From UBA7328 sp002471345 (GTDB lineage: Bacteria > Bacteroidota > Bacteroidia > Chitinophagales > Saprospiraceae), in contig CAXGOB010000040.1 of assembly GCA_964011275.1 (NCBI GenBank), positions 1 through 45,642 on the forward strand: DNA of 45,642 bases. The letters are read 5' to 3'. Position 1 is the first letter of the stretch. Every line of letters begins with the position of its first letter. The position numbers and the translations under genes were made by a program. The notes beneath the pieces were generated by a model. That model ran no database searches. It saw only the letters and a list, made by a program, of their open reading frames with translations, and was not told the DNA's origin. Positions 16,588 to 25,481 of this stretch are shown piece after piece.

Positions 16588-17634
16588 ATGAAGAAGATAT
16601 ACTTGTTTTTAATTGCTACGGTAGTTATTACCCTTTTGGTTCTACTTTTTTCTTTTATCAATAGAGATAGAATGATGGATAGAATCATAGAAATGGCACT
16701 AACACAAAATGTAACCAAAACAGAATATCTCGAAAATCGTGACGGTATTAGAGTTATAACACTTGGCACATCTTCTCCTATTCCAAATGAACGTAATCAG
16801 ACTGGTACTGCTGTTTTTGTAGGTGGCTACTTTTTTCTTTTTGATGTTGGATACGGTGTAATACGCCAGGCTGAAATTGAAAACTTACCTGTAGATCAAC
16901 TTTCTGGAGTCTTCATTTCACATTGGCATTCTGATCATTTTATCGATCTTCCTTATGCTATAAATAGATCTTGGCAATTGGGCCGAAATAAACCACTTGA
17001 TGTTTATGGTCCTCAAGGCTTGGATACTGTCCTATATGGTATAGAAAAATTTCTCAAGTATGAAGATCAGCACAGGATTACTCATCATGGAGAGGAGGTT
17101 ATGAATCCACATCACTCCATTGTAAATCCAAGAATAATAGATTTATCTCAATCTTCAGCAGCAGTTATTTTTCAACAGAACGATCTGAAAATTTCTGCAT
17201 TTCTGGTTTGTCATGAACCAATTGCACCATCTTACGGATTTAGAATTGATTATAAAGGAAAATCCGTTGCGATATCAGGTGACACAAGAGAAAATTGTAG
17301 AATTCTGGCCGACCAGATTCAAGATGTAGATTTGTTATTGCATGAGGCAATGCTGAAAGATGTGTTTGTTAAAGGCAGTGAAATATTAACAAAAAATGGC
17401 AATAGCAGGAATGCTAAAATACTCGAAGATATAATTGAGTATCACACTACACCATTAGAAATAGGGAAGATGGCGTCAGAGGCGGGAGTGAAAAAAGTTG
17501 TTTTGCATCATTTCGCCCCAGTACCAGATAATCTGATAATGGAAAGAAGGTATAAATCAGATTTGGGAAAGCATTATAAAGGACCTATAAGTTTAGCTCA
17601 AGATGGTGATGAATATTATGTAAGTATAAAATAA
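16588..17634 (+). CDS. Membrane-anchored metallo-beta-lactamase-fold hydrolase
   Basis: The 348-aa protein has an N-terminal hydrophobic anchor (residues 4-24) followed by an MBL fold with the zinc motif HWHSDH (H112, H114, D116, H117). Further ligands are likely in HEPI, ISGDTREN and the late HHFAP. It starts like RNase Z/arylsulfatase-type members (VITLGTSSPIPNERNQTGTAV). The membrane anchor argues against tRNA processing and for a periplasm-facing or membrane-bound esterase/hydrolase. It is followed after only four bases by an SDR gene, so the run 16588-19271 is probably one operon. Substrate unknown. Confidence 0.86.
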   Translation: MKKIYLFLIATVVITLLVLLFSFINRDRMMDRIIEMALTQNVTKTEYLENRDGIRVITLGTSSPIPNERNQTGTAVFVGGYFFLFDVGYGVIRQAEIENLPVDQLSGVFISHWHSDHFIDLPYAINRSWQLGRNKPLDVYGPQGLDTVLYGIEKFLKYEDQHRITHHGEEVMNPHHSIVNPRIIDLSQSSAAVIFQQNDLKISAFLVCHEPIAPSYGFRIDYKGKSVAISGDTRENCRILADQIQDVDLLLHEAMLKDVFVKGSEILTKNGNSRNAKILEDIIEYHTTPLEIGKMASEAGVKKVVLHHFAPVPDNLIMERRYKSDLGKHYKGPISLAQDGDEYYVSIK

Positions 17635-17638
17635 AGGA

Positions 17639-18424
17639 ATGAGCAGAATTAAGAAGCTTTTTGACCTTTCAGGAAAGGTCGCTATTATCACAGGAGCAAG
17701 CAAAGGTATAGGTGAATCAATGGCTAGAGGAATGGCTGAGCATGGAGCTAGTGTGGTAGTGAGTAGTAGAAAACAAGAAGCAGTAGATGCTGTTGCCACT
17801 ACTTTTCAAGAAGATGGTTTAGAAGCAATTGGTGTGGAATGCCATGTAGCAAAAGAAGATCACAGGATTAATTTAGTAAATAAGACATTAGAGAAATACG
17901 GTCGCATAGATATTCTGATTAATAATGCTGGAACCAATCCATATTTTGGGCCAATACAAAATATGCCTCAAGAGGCCTATCAAAAAACTATGGATATCAA
18001 TCTAAATGCTCCAATGGAGCTGAGTAAACTTTGTTATCCAGAAATGAAAAAACAAGGAGGGGGATGTGTAATTCACATTAGCTCTATTGAAGGATTGCAT
18101 GCTACGGCCTATTTTGCAGCATATAATTTAAGTAAGGCTGGACTTGTGATGTTGGCTCAGAATCAAGCTGCAGAATGGGGTCCTGACAATATAAGAGTAA
18201 ATGTCATCTGCCCTGGACTAGTAAAAACAAAACTAAGCAAGGCACTTTGGGATAATCCAAATCATGAAAAAGCATTAAAAGGTATACCTTTAAGAAGAAT
18301 GGCAATGCCCGATGAAATGGCCGGATTAGCCGTTTTCTTAGCCTCTGAGGCATCTTCGTATATGACAGGATCAGTGTTGGTAAATGATGGGGGAATCCTC
18401 CATGCTCCAATTATGACAGCCTAA
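17639..18424 (+). CDS. Short-chain dehydrogenase/reductase (SDR)
   Basis: This is a 261-aa classical SDR. The cofactor motif is TGASKGIG (18-25), the structural NNAG is at 95-98, and the catalytic Ser (148 or 149), Tyr162 and Lys166 lie in HISSI and YNLSKAG. The sequence GHGASVVVSSRK-like after beta-2 (SSRKQEA) favours NADP(H). Close relatives are annotated as 3-oxoacyl-ACP reductase-like or DHRS4-like carbonyl reductases. It sits 4 bases after the metallo-hydrolase and 37 bases before the dienoyl-CoA isomerase gene, suggesting a role in acyl-chain or carbonyl metabolism. The precise substrate is not determinable. Confidence 0.9.
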   Translation: MSRIKKLFDLSGKVAIITGASKGIGESMARGMAEHGASVVVSSRKQEAVDAVATTFQEDGLEAIGVECHVAKEDHRINLVNKTLEKYGRIDILINNAGTNPYFGPIQNMPQEAYQKTMDINLNAPMELSKLCYPEMKKQGGGCVIHISSIEGLHATAYFAAYNLSKAGLVMLAQNQAAEWGPDNIRVNVICPGLVKTKLSKALWDNPNHEKALKGIPLRRMAMPDEMAGLAVFLASEASSYMTGSVLVNDGGILHAPIMTA

Positions 18425-18461
18425 TAGAAATGATCCATAAATAATTTTTCAATTATAGAAT

Positions 18462-19271
18462 ATGTATAAATCCTTCAAAGTAGATATTAATGATCATGTG
18501 GCTTCTGTAGCATTCAATAGGCCTGAGAAGGCTAACTCACTACACAGGGAGGCATGGGAGGAATTGCAACTCATTTTTGAGCAAATGGATGAAAATCCTG
18601 AAGTGAGGTGTATCGTCTTAAGTGGAGAAGGTAAGCACTTTTGTGCAGGTATTGATCTCTCCCTATTAATGGACGTCAATGCTTACAATAAAATAGAATG
18701 TGAAGGGAGGAAGAGAGAGTTGGTAAGAAAGTTCATTCTCATTCTTCAAGAAAACATAAGTGCTATTGAAAAATGTAGAAAACCTGTACTTGCTGCAATT
18801 CACAATGGGTGTATAGGAGGAGGTGTAGACATTGCTACAGCATGTGACATTAGATATTGTACAGATGATGCTTATTTTCAAGTGAAAGAAGTGGATATGG
18901 GACTTGTAGCTGATATTGGTACAATGCAAAGGTTGCCTAAAGTGGTAGGTTATGGTATTGCAGCGGAAATGGCCTATACAGGTAAAAAGATGCTAGGCCC
19001 AGAGGCCAAAGAAATCGGATTGGTCAATAAATCATTTACTGATAAAGAGTCAATGATGAAGGGTGTGATGGCAATGGCGAAGGTTATAGCCTCAAAGCCA
19101 CCTCTAGTTATTAGAGGCACGAAGCATATACTTCAATACACAAGAGATCATTCAGTACGTGAGTCTTTAGAGTATATGGCGACCTTTAATGCTGCATACC
19201 TATTATCGGATGACTTAACAAAATCATTTGAGGCTGCCATGACTCGACAAAAGCCCAGATTTTCGAATTAG
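18462..19271 (+). CDS. Delta(3,5)-delta(2,4)-dienoyl-CoA isomerase-type crotonase
   Basis: The 269-aa protein has the crotonase fold: N-terminal NRPEKANSL and the oxyanion hole residues in HFCAGIDLS and HNGCIGGGVD. It matches ECH1 dienoyl-CoA isomerase closely, with FQVKEVDMGLVADIGTMQRL. The acidic residues used by rat ECH1 for proton shuttling (Asp176, Glu196, Asp204) correspond to D123, E143 and D151 with identical spacing. It would shift double bonds of odd-position unsaturated fatty acyl-CoAs for beta-oxidation. It follows the SDR gene. An ordinary enoyl-CoA hydratase is less likely because that family needs two Glu residues at different positions. Confidence 0.88.
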   Translation: MYKSFKVDINDHVASVAFNRPEKANSLHREAWEELQLIFEQMDENPEVRCIVLSGEGKHFCAGIDLSLLMDVNAYNKIECEGRKRELVRKFILILQENISAIEKCRKPVLAAIHNGCIGGGVDIATACDIRYCTDDAYFQVKEVDMGLVADIGTMQRLPKVVGYGIAAEMAYTGKKMLGPEAKEIGLVNKSFTDKESMMKGVMAMAKVIASKPPLVIRGTKHILQYTRDHSVRESLEYMATFNAAYLLSDDLTKSFEAAMTRQKPRFSN

Positions 19272-19363
19272 AAACCTACTCATTGACCAATAAAAGTTTA
19301 ATAGAAAGTCCGAGTGTTTTATTTTCTTTAGTAAAAGATGGATATTTGTAAAAAAGAAGGAAT

Positions 19364-19927
19364 ATGTCAAAAGAAAAATCACTTATCCTCATAATTGCAT
19401 TAATAATCTTAGGCATAGGAAGTAGATTTCTTTTTTTAATTGATGGATACCCTCAAATACCAAATTTTACCGCTTTAGGAGCCGTTGCATTGTTTGGAGC
19501 ATTCTATTTGAAGAAAATTCAATCCATAGTCATCCCATTAATAATATTATGGATTAGTGATCTTGTGCTGAACAACATAGTATATAGTGAGTATTACACT
19601 TCATTCAGCTTTTTTGGAGACCCTTGGGTTAATGTTGGATTTTTAGCAACTATAATGATAGGTTGGTATTTTTTGAAGAAACTTTCAATAAAATCATTAT
19701 TGGGAGCTTCTTTAATTGGAGCATTTGTTTTCTTCTTAATCACTAATTTCTCCTCTTGGCTTACACTAGATCTTTATCCAAAAAACCTAGAAGGCCTTTT
19801 GACTTCTTATATAAAAGGAATCCCATTTTTTAGAAATGCTTTTTTAGGAAATGTATTTTTCAGTAGTATTTTGTTTGGATCCTACTATTTTATCAAAAAC
19901 AAATCAACTTCATTAATCACAACTTAA
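19364..19927 (+). CDS. DUF6580-family integral membrane protein
   Basis: This 187-aa, very hydrophobic protein has about five to six membrane helices. It shows the family features PNFTALGAVALFGAF near residue 32, WISDLVLNN near 63, and a closing GIPFFRNAFLGNVFFSSILFG. DUF6580 members are putative transport proteins, reminiscent of ECF-type substrate-binding components and sometimes found near cobalamin genes. I see no cobalamin riboswitch in the 92 bases upstream, so no substrate is proposed. It is followed by 168 bases without a gene. Confidence 0.82.
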   Translation: MSKEKSLILIIALIILGIGSRFLFLIDGYPQIPNFTALGAVALFGAFYLKKIQSIVIPLIILWISDLVLNNIVYSEYYTSFSFFGDPWVNVGFLATIMIGWYFLKKLSIKSLLGASLIGAFVFFLITNFSSWLTLDLYPKNLEGLLTSYIKGIPFFRNAFLGNVFFSSILFGSYYFIKNKSTSLITT

Positions 19928-20095
19928 GCTTCCTATTCAGAAGTTCTTAATTATTTTAAGATATTTTAGATCTCTTCGTAAAGTCCTCTTAAAAAGAGCT
20001 TCATCTATTTCATATATTATTACATGATGATATCTTAACAGTATTAAATCACCTTTCGGTTTAGTAAATAAGCCGTAGATTAAAAGTATGTCATT

Positions 20096-20650
20096 ATGAA
20101 AAACATTTTTACACTTCTTCTAGTATTGATGACTTTGAGCATCTTTAGTCAGGATAGAATACCAGTGGAGATGGCTAATTCCCAATTTTCTATTAATATT
20201 TTATCTCCTTCTTTAACCTATGAAAAAGGATTGAATGAAAATCAATCTCTCTACTTATCTCTAGGATTTGAAGGGCTTTCCAGAACAAATGAAAACAATG
20301 ATGGTAAAATTGGAGTGGCACCAGTTATAGAAGCAACTTATAGAAACTATTACCCAAGGAAGAAAGTCAAAAAAGAGCTTAGACCGAATTCTGGCAACTA
20401 TGTGGGACTTTCAGCAGGGTATATCATGAATTCAATAGCAGATAATTTAGAGGACTTTGACCAGCCTTTTAAAGAAGAATCAGCTTTTTTTCTTGGTCCT
20501 GTTTGGGGAATTCAAAGGAATTATAAAAGTGGTATTCACCTGGGATTAAGTCTTGGTGGAGGGTTTATAACTGGTAAGAATACAAACTTTGATTTTAATT
20601 TTATTGGCAATTTTGAATTGGGATTTGTTATAAATACAAAATCAAAATAA
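20096..20650 (+). CDS. Exported outer-membrane beta-barrel-like protein
   Basis: A 184-aa protein with a signal peptide (MKNIFTLLLVLMTLSIFSQ, cleaved at about 19). The mature chain shows alternating polar and hydrophobic strands with turn-like Asn/Asp/Gly clusters (SLTYEKGLNENQSLYLSLGFEG; GIHLGLSLGGGF), consistent with a small eight-strand barrel. It resembles DUF3575-like proteins in overall pattern, but I do not recognise a specific family with confidence. It converges on the PLC-like gene with 11 bases between stops. Function unknown. Confidence 0.7.
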   Translation: MKNIFTLLLVLMTLSIFSQDRIPVEMANSQFSINILSPSLTYEKGLNENQSLYLSLGFEGLSRTNENNDGKIGVAPVIEATYRNYYPRKKVKKELRPNSGNYVGLSAGYIMNSIADNLEDFDQPFKEESAFFLGPVWGIQRNYKSGIHLGLSLGGGFITGKNTNFDFNFIGNFELGFVINTKSK

Positions 20651-20661
20651 TAGCTCATTAA

Positions 20662-21474
20662 TCATCGTGTGGACATATATTTTTGAAATCGATCTAGGTC
20701 ATCAACATTAATATAGTCCACACCTTGATCTAATAAATAAGCCCATACTTCTTCATTGTCTGGTGTTGCCCAAAATCTTAATTTCTTCCCTTGTGATTGA
20801 ATTTTTTTTATTAATTTTTTGAGCTTTTTCACTTCTTTTTTCTTAGGCTCACCTTCACCAACCCATTTGAAGTGCTTGGTATACTTTTCACTAATTAATG
20901 GCATCTCGTATGATGCATACTTCTTTTTTACATCTGGGCAACGTCCGTCCACATGAAAGTACTTGTACTTTCTACTGCCAAGAATTAGGTCTTTATCCAC
21001 CTCTCCGCTCAATACTATTTGCAACGGAGACCATTTCTTGTCCAATCCCCTTCTATCAAACAATAATTTGTAATTCTGCACCTCTGTATCAAGGGCATGT
21101 AGTATTTCTTCTCCTTTGGTTTTTAAATCAATTAACAATTGAATTTGCCTTCTTGACTTTTCACTATACAAAGCACCTCCTCTTTTTTTAATTAGCTTGC
21201 TTATCGGCTTAAAGTATATTTTATCTATTGTATTAGCAGCGTCAAATTCTTCTTCGTCGTGAGCAACTATGATGATGCCATTTACCAAGATTATATCTAT
21301 TTCAATTGATGTCATTCCTGCATCAAGGGCATCAAACAAAGGGTTCTCTCTATCATAATCATTGTGAGAATGTCCTTGTGCAATAGGACTAACTTGAGCC
21401 CTCATGAAAAATGAAGAAATGAAAAACACTAGTAGTGAAATATATTTGGCAAACAGCATCAACTCAATTTTCAT
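20662..21474 (-). CDS. PI-PLC/GDPD-fold phosphodiesterase-like protein
   Basis: A 270-aa exported protein (hydrophobic signal, residues 8-26). It begins with GHSHNDYDRENPLFDALDAG (H35, H37), then IEIDI (E58, D60) and AHDEEE (H72). This is the TIM-barrel catalytic set of glycerophosphodiester phosphodiesterases and the related AIM6-like proteins, using paired His and acidic metal ligands. It probably cleaves a phosphodiester head group in the periplasm. Its start overlaps the dehydratase stop by 11 bases, so it is the last gene of the 25949-20662 run. Family good; substrate unknown. Confidence 0.82.
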   Translation of the reverse strand: MKIELMLFAKYISLLVFFISSFFMRAQVSPIAQGHSHNDYDRENPLFDALDAGMTSIEIDIILVNGIIIVAHDEEEFDAANTIDKIYFKPISKLIKKRGGALYSEKSRRQIQLLIDLKTKGEEILHALDTEVQNYKLLFDRRGLDKKWSPLQIVLSGEVDKDLILGSRKYKYFHVDGRCPDVKKKYASYEMPLISEKYTKHFKWVGEGEPKKKEVKKLKKLIKKIQSQGKKLRFWATPDNEEVWAYLLDQGVDYINVDDLDRFQKYMSTR

Positions 21475-22435
21475 TCACTATATCAACAAATTTTTTGCTT
21501 TCAATATTACTTCCACATAGAATGATTACTACTGTTTTTCCTTTGAAATGATCAATATTCTTTTGGAGAGAAGCTACGGCAACACCGGCAGCACCTTCAA
21601 TTACTTTTTTATGAAAATGAAAGATATGTCGAATGCCTTCCTTGATTTCATTTTCAGAAACTAAAATGCTTTTATCAATAATCTCTTGACAAATTGAAAA
21701 AGTAATAGCATTTGGTTCTATTCCTCCTGCTGAACCATCAGACAAGGTCTCAATAAATTCAGGTAAATCTACAATCTCTCCAGCTTCTAAACTCAAGGTC
21801 ATTTCTGGGGAGTTTTCTGGTTGACATCCAATTACTTCTATGTTAGGTAGAACACTTTTCATATAACCTCCAACTCCAGAGATTAGACCGCCTCCACCAA
21901 CCGTGGCAAGGACAGCGTCTACATTTTCTATTTCCTGCAATATTTCTACACCTATTGTGCCTTGTCCAGCTATTACCTGCAAATCATTATATGGAGACAT
22001 CCATATGCTATTGGTAGATTTGGCATTCTCTTTAGCATAAAGCTCAGTTGAAAGAGAGTCATCACCATATCGCTCTAAGTCTACAGGAAAGTGAGACAAA
22101 GCCTTAACCTTAGCTTCAGAGGCCTTATTCGGCAAGAATACAGTTCCTTTAGTATTGGTCAAAGCAAGGGCCCTAGAAAAACCTAAAGCATGATTTCCTG
22201 TGGAGGCAGTAATCATCCCTTGAGACCGTTCTTTCTCATTGATTGACAAAATTTTATTCAAACTCCCTCGAGCTTTAAATGATCCAGTTACTTGTTCGTT
22301 TTCACATTTAAGAAAAACCTGACCACTAATCAATTCACTCAAGGTATGTGATTTGATTAATGATGTATGATGAACAAATCCATTTATGCGGTCATATGCA
22401 ACAATGACTTCATCGCGAATAATATCTAATTTCAC
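21464..22435 (-). CDS. Serine/threonine dehydratase-like PLP enzyme
   Basis: This 323-aa fold-type II PLP enzyme carries the cofactor lysine in GSFKARGS (K54), the substrate loop STGNHA (78-83) and the phosphate-binding glycines VGGGGLISG (179-187). Length without a regulatory ACT domain fits catabolic threonine/serine dehydratase or serine racemase. It would deaminate threonine to 2-oxobutanoate or interconvert serine. The gene starts 10 bases after the aminotransferase stop and overlaps the next gene, indicating co-transcription. Distinguishing dehydratase from racemase needs biochemical data. Confidence 0.88.
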   Translation of the reverse strand: MKLDIIRDEVIVAYDRINGFVHHTSLIKSHTLSELISGQVFLKCENEQVTGSFKARGSLNKILSINEKERSQGMITASTGNHALGFSRALALTNTKGTVFLPNKASEAKVKALSHFPVDLERYGDDSLSTELYAKENAKSTNSIWMSPYNDLQVIAGQGTIGVEILQEIENVDAVLATVGGGGLISGVGGYMKSVLPNIEVIGCQPENSPEMTLSLEAGEIVDLPEFIETLSDGSAGGIEPNAITFSICQEIIDKSILVSENEIKEGIRHIFHFHKKVIEGAAGVAVASLQKNIDHFKGKTVVIILCGSNIESKKFVDIVNEN

Positions 22436-22445
22436 GTATTGTCTT

Positions 22446-23543
22446 TTAAACTCTAAGAGGTTCTAATTTAGTAACAAGGGTCTCCATCCATTCTGGTCTT
22501 CCAATACTTATTCTAAGATGATTTTTCATAGATGGCCATTGTGTAATCCATATATTATCATCTGCTAATTTGGGCCTTACATCGTTAACAAATTTATCTT
22601 TCTCAACATATAGAAAATTAGTAGAAGAAGAGGCGTAGTTTACTTCCCATTTATCAAAAGCGTCATACATAATAGATTTCCCTTCATGTGTTTTTCTTAC
22701 CACGTCTGTTACAAAACCCTGATCCTCCACAGCAGCAATACCGGCCACAAAAGGAAGTAATCCAGGAGCCATGCCTAAGGCCGGATAGCGGCGTTGCAAA
22801 GCATTTATATTATGTGATTGTGAAATTGCATATCCTAGTCTGAAGCCGGCTAGTCCATATGCTTTACTAAAAGTACGAGCTATTACTATATTAGGTAGTT
22901 CATTTACAAGAGATACTAAACTACTTTCCGCGCCTAGTTCACTAAATTCTATATAAGCTTCATCAACACAAATCAAAACATTTTGCGAAACTTCTTTACA
23001 AAACACCTCCAATTTTTCTTTGGAAATCTCTGTAGAAGTAGGATTGTTAGGATTACATATGAAAACCAATTTTGTCTCATCATTTATAGCTGCCAACATT
23101 GCATCTAAATCAAGGTGATTCCCTTTCATAGCAACCTTGGTAATTTTGGCTCCACATCTGGATCCGAATATCCCTATTGTCGGAAAGGACTGGTCTCCCA
23201 TAATAATTTCTCCTTTTTGTAAGCCTACATGTTGGCCTAAAAGAGACAATATTTCCGTTGATCCTGAAGTCATTAAATATTGATCAGGTTTCAGGTTATG
23301 AATATTTGCAAGTTTTGATCTTAATTCTTCGTTCTTTTCATCCCAATAAAGATTTGCATCAGGAACTGCAGCTTGCACTGCTTGGATTACCTTTTGTGAT
23401 GGACCAAAAGGGTTCTCATTCCAATGCAATCTTAATATTTCATCAAATTCATCCTTACTATCTAATGCTTGAAGGAGATAAGGAGAAACCAAAATTGAGG
23501 ACGATGAAAGCAAACTTTTCTGAAGCCAATCCCGACGATTCAT
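22446..23543 (-). CDS. HisC-like aminotransferase with a Tat-type N-terminus
   Basis: This 365-aa class I/II aminotransferase has the PLP lysine in ARTFSKAYG (K227), the Asn-Pro pairs of CNPNNPTS (163-170) and DEAYIEF (194-200). It is closest to histidinol-phosphate aminotransferases. Unlike cytoplasmic HisC, it starts with RRDWLQK followed by a hydrophobic stretch (SSSSILVSPYLLQA), a twin-arginine-like export signal. A folded, cofactor-loaded enzyme would need exactly this route. There are no other his genes nearby, so histidine synthesis is not implied. It lies between the dehydratase and the alpha/beta hydrolase in one minus-strand run. Confidence 0.85.
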   Translation of the reverse strand: MNRRDWLQKSLLSSSSILVSPYLLQALDSKDEFDEILRLHWNENPFGPSQKVIQAVQAAVPDANLYWDEKNEELRSKLANIHNLKPDQYLMTSGSTEILSLLGQHVGLQKGEIIMGDQSFPTIGIFGSRCGAKITKVAMKGNHLDLDAMLAAINDETKLVFICNPNNPTSTEISKEKLEVFCKEVSQNVLICVDEAYIEFSELGAESSLVSLVNELPNIVIARTFSKAYGLAGFRLGYAISQSHNINALQRRYPALGMAPGLLPFVAGIAAVEDQGFVTDVVRKTHEGKSIMYDAFDKWEVNYASSSTNFLYVEKDKFVNDVRPKLADDNIWITQWPSMKNHLRISIGRPEWMETLVTKLEPLRV

Positions 23544-23589
23544 TGAGAATAGATTTAATGATATCCCAAATTAGTTGAAAACTTTGACT

Positions 23590-24342
23590 TTAAGAATGAT
23601 TAGAAGTTTTAAGAATTTGATCTACAGCTATAAATACGTCTTTGCTGGTACCCATTCCAAAATGACCACAGGTCACTTCTATATTGTTGTGTGTCAATCC
23701 ACAATTGGCTTCATGACAAACCTTCCAAGAAACGATACCATCAAGTTTTGAATATATGGCTGTGCTAGGGACCTTGACAGGATGTGGTAATGTAGAAATC
23801 CATTTCCTTTCGTGATCATTAAAGCCTCTACCCCACTTTACTAGTTTGAATGTAAGATGTGCTCTGTTAGGTTCAGAAACTCCCATATATGGAGAGCCCA
23901 ATGTGATCAATTGAGCTGTTTTTATAGGATTGTTTTTGGTGATATGCCTAGCATATACTCCTCCTAAACTCCATCCGATAAGTATTACAGGTTTATTATA
24001 AAATTCATAGAGTTCGTTTACCTTTTCTTGTATTCTTTTGATATCTTTTAGATTAGCCAAATTCCGGCCTAGTTCCCATCCAAACACTTGAAATCCTTTC
24101 TTACTTAAATATCGACGAAGAAGGAGAGTGGAAGTATCAGAACCCATAAAGCCAGGAATAACAAGTACAGGTTGATTTTTAATTTCATCCATTGTTTTCG
24201 TCTTTTTATAAAAGATATAACCAAGGACAAATGAATAAATCGCTCTAGGCATCTCAGTCAGGAACAAAAGTAAAGATGGCTTTCTAACTGTTCCAAGTGA
24301 CTCATTTCCAATGGTCTGCTCAAGAATTGTACTAGTACTCAT
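23590..24342 (-). CDS. Alpha/beta hydrolase (esterase/lipase-like)
   Basis: A 250-aa hydrolase. PVLVIPGFMGSDTS supplies the oxyanion region, GWSLGG (S125 nucleophile in GxSxG) the elbow, with D201 (KLDGIV) and H227 (CGHFGM) completing a plausible triad. The pattern is that of bacterial PGAP1/lipase-like proteins acting on acyl esters. There is no signal peptide; a hydrophobic segment near residues 23-45 (SLLLFLTEMPRAIYSFVL) may contact the membrane. It follows the transglutaminase gene after a single base, so the two are coupled. Substrate unknown. Confidence 0.85.
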   Translation of the reverse strand: MSTSTILEQTIGNESLGTVRKPSLLLFLTEMPRAIYSFVLGYIFYKKTKTMDEIKNQPVLVIPGFMGSDTSTLLLRRYLSKKGFQVFGWELGRNLANLKDIKRIQEKVNELYEFYNKPVILIGWSLGGVYARHITKNNPIKTAQLITLGSPYMGVSEPNRAHLTFKLVKWGRGFNDHERKWISTLPHPVKVPSTAIYSKLDGIVSWKVCHEANCGLTHNNIEVTCGHFGMGTSKDVFIAVDQILKTSNHS

Positions 24343-24343
24343 T

Positions 24344-25480
24344 TTAATCTATATATCCTTTGATGGCATTTTCGATCTCCTCACAGACTGCTAAAGAAGA
24401 TTCTTTATAATAGGTGTTTTCAATTTTTTGAAGAATATATCTGGCTCTTGTTATTTCATTCAGAAGGTTCTTCCACTCATTATCGGTCCAGTTCATTTTT
24501 GGATGGTTATTGTACACATCTATTATCTCATTTATTACAATGTTTGCATACATTTCCCATTGCCAAGTGTGTAATTTAATCACTAATTCTTCTGCTTGCC
24601 CAAACAATTGAATAATGTCTTGTCTGATTCTTCTGTTCTTAGAATAGTTAGATCGGTCAGATTCATCTAGAGAATCGGTGAGCATACTCGCATAATCCAA
24701 TATATTTTGACCAAAAGTATTTTTATTTTTTATTGTAGGATTGAACTGATAAGTGGTTCGATCTTCAAACAGTCTTTTTTGAATGGGTGCGAGACTTAAA
24801 TAAGTATCAATATCATTTTTACTGCCTTTAGAGGTCCTGTTATCCAAATTCAGTATTTCATTTTTTTTAAAACACTGAATGGTTATCAATGAGTCACTCA
24901 ATTGCCATAATGGCATAGCAGGTAGATGATCTTTCATGAATTCTTGTGAAGACTTCAAAAAATACTTTTTACTTCTTTTCCTATTTTTCACCTTCCTTCC
25001 TTGAGAAAGTTCAGCATCCCATGTAACATCCATCATTCTCCAAATACTGTCTACAAATACAGCATTCCATACATGACTTGGGGCAGTAAAACCTTTATTA
25101 TCTGAGTCGCAACTTTTACAATATCCCGCAACACTTTCTGAGACAATATTCATTTTATCTAAAAGATCATTTAATAGATAAACATATTCTGAGCATATCG
25201 CTTTTTTGCTTTTGACAATTTTATGCAGATCTTTTTCTATGATATATTTCTCATCGGATTTGACTTTGTGATTGTACTTAATATGATCTATAATCCAATC
25301 ATAAGCCTTTTCTATTTTGTATTCTGTTGATCCTTTAAGTAGTTGAATCGCAATTGATAATTCACTATAGGTATTACATTTTTCAAGTGGAAGAGGAAAG
25401 TTGTCAGTAGGACTATTTAGTTGACTGAAAGAAGTCTTATTGATTAGAATCAAGGCTATTGCAAATAGAAATACTCGCAT
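24344..25480 (-). CDS. Exported transglutaminase-like cysteine protease-fold protein
   Basis: This 378-aa protein has a signal peptide (residues 1-20). A transglutaminase-like core follows, with the triad Cys96 (KKAICSEYVYLL), His136 (APSHVWNAVF) and Asp151 (RMMDVTWDAE). This is the arrangement found in many bacterial periplasmic transglut_core proteins, which are usually peptidases or amidases. Two extra Cys (CKSC, 121-124) lie beside the active site. Residues 200-378 form a helical region of unknown fold. The gene is one base downstream of the DUF3291 gene and one base upstream of the hydrolase gene. Confidence 0.86.
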   Translation of the reverse strand: MRVFLFAIALILINKTSFSQLNSPTDNFPLPLEKCNTYSELSIAIQLLKGSTEYKIEKAYDWIIDHIKYNHKVKSDEKYIIEKDLHKIVKSKKAICSEYVYLLNDLLDKMNIVSESVAGYCKSCDSDNKGFTAPSHVWNAVFVDSIWRMMDVTWDAELSQGRKVKNRKRSKKYFLKSSQEFMKDHLPAMPLWQLSDSLITIQCFKKNEILNLDNRTSKGSKNDIDTYLSLAPIQKRLFEDRTTYQFNPTIKNKNTFGQNILDYASMLTDSLDESDRSNYSKNRRIRQDIIQLFGQAEELVIKLHTWQWEMYANIVINEIIDVYNNHPKMNWTDNEWKNLLNEITRARYILQKIENTYYKESSLAVCEEIENAIKGYID

Positions 25481-25481
25481 T

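Noticed and set aside
19928..20095. Hairpin CTCTT-AAA-AAGAG in the intergenic region as a terminator
   Set aside because: The stem is only five pairs and no T tract follows, so it is too weak to call.
20898..21191. Plus-strand frame of 97 codons within the PLC-like gene
   Set aside because: It is antisense to a confidently recognised gene and its residues show only the skewed composition of a shadow frame.
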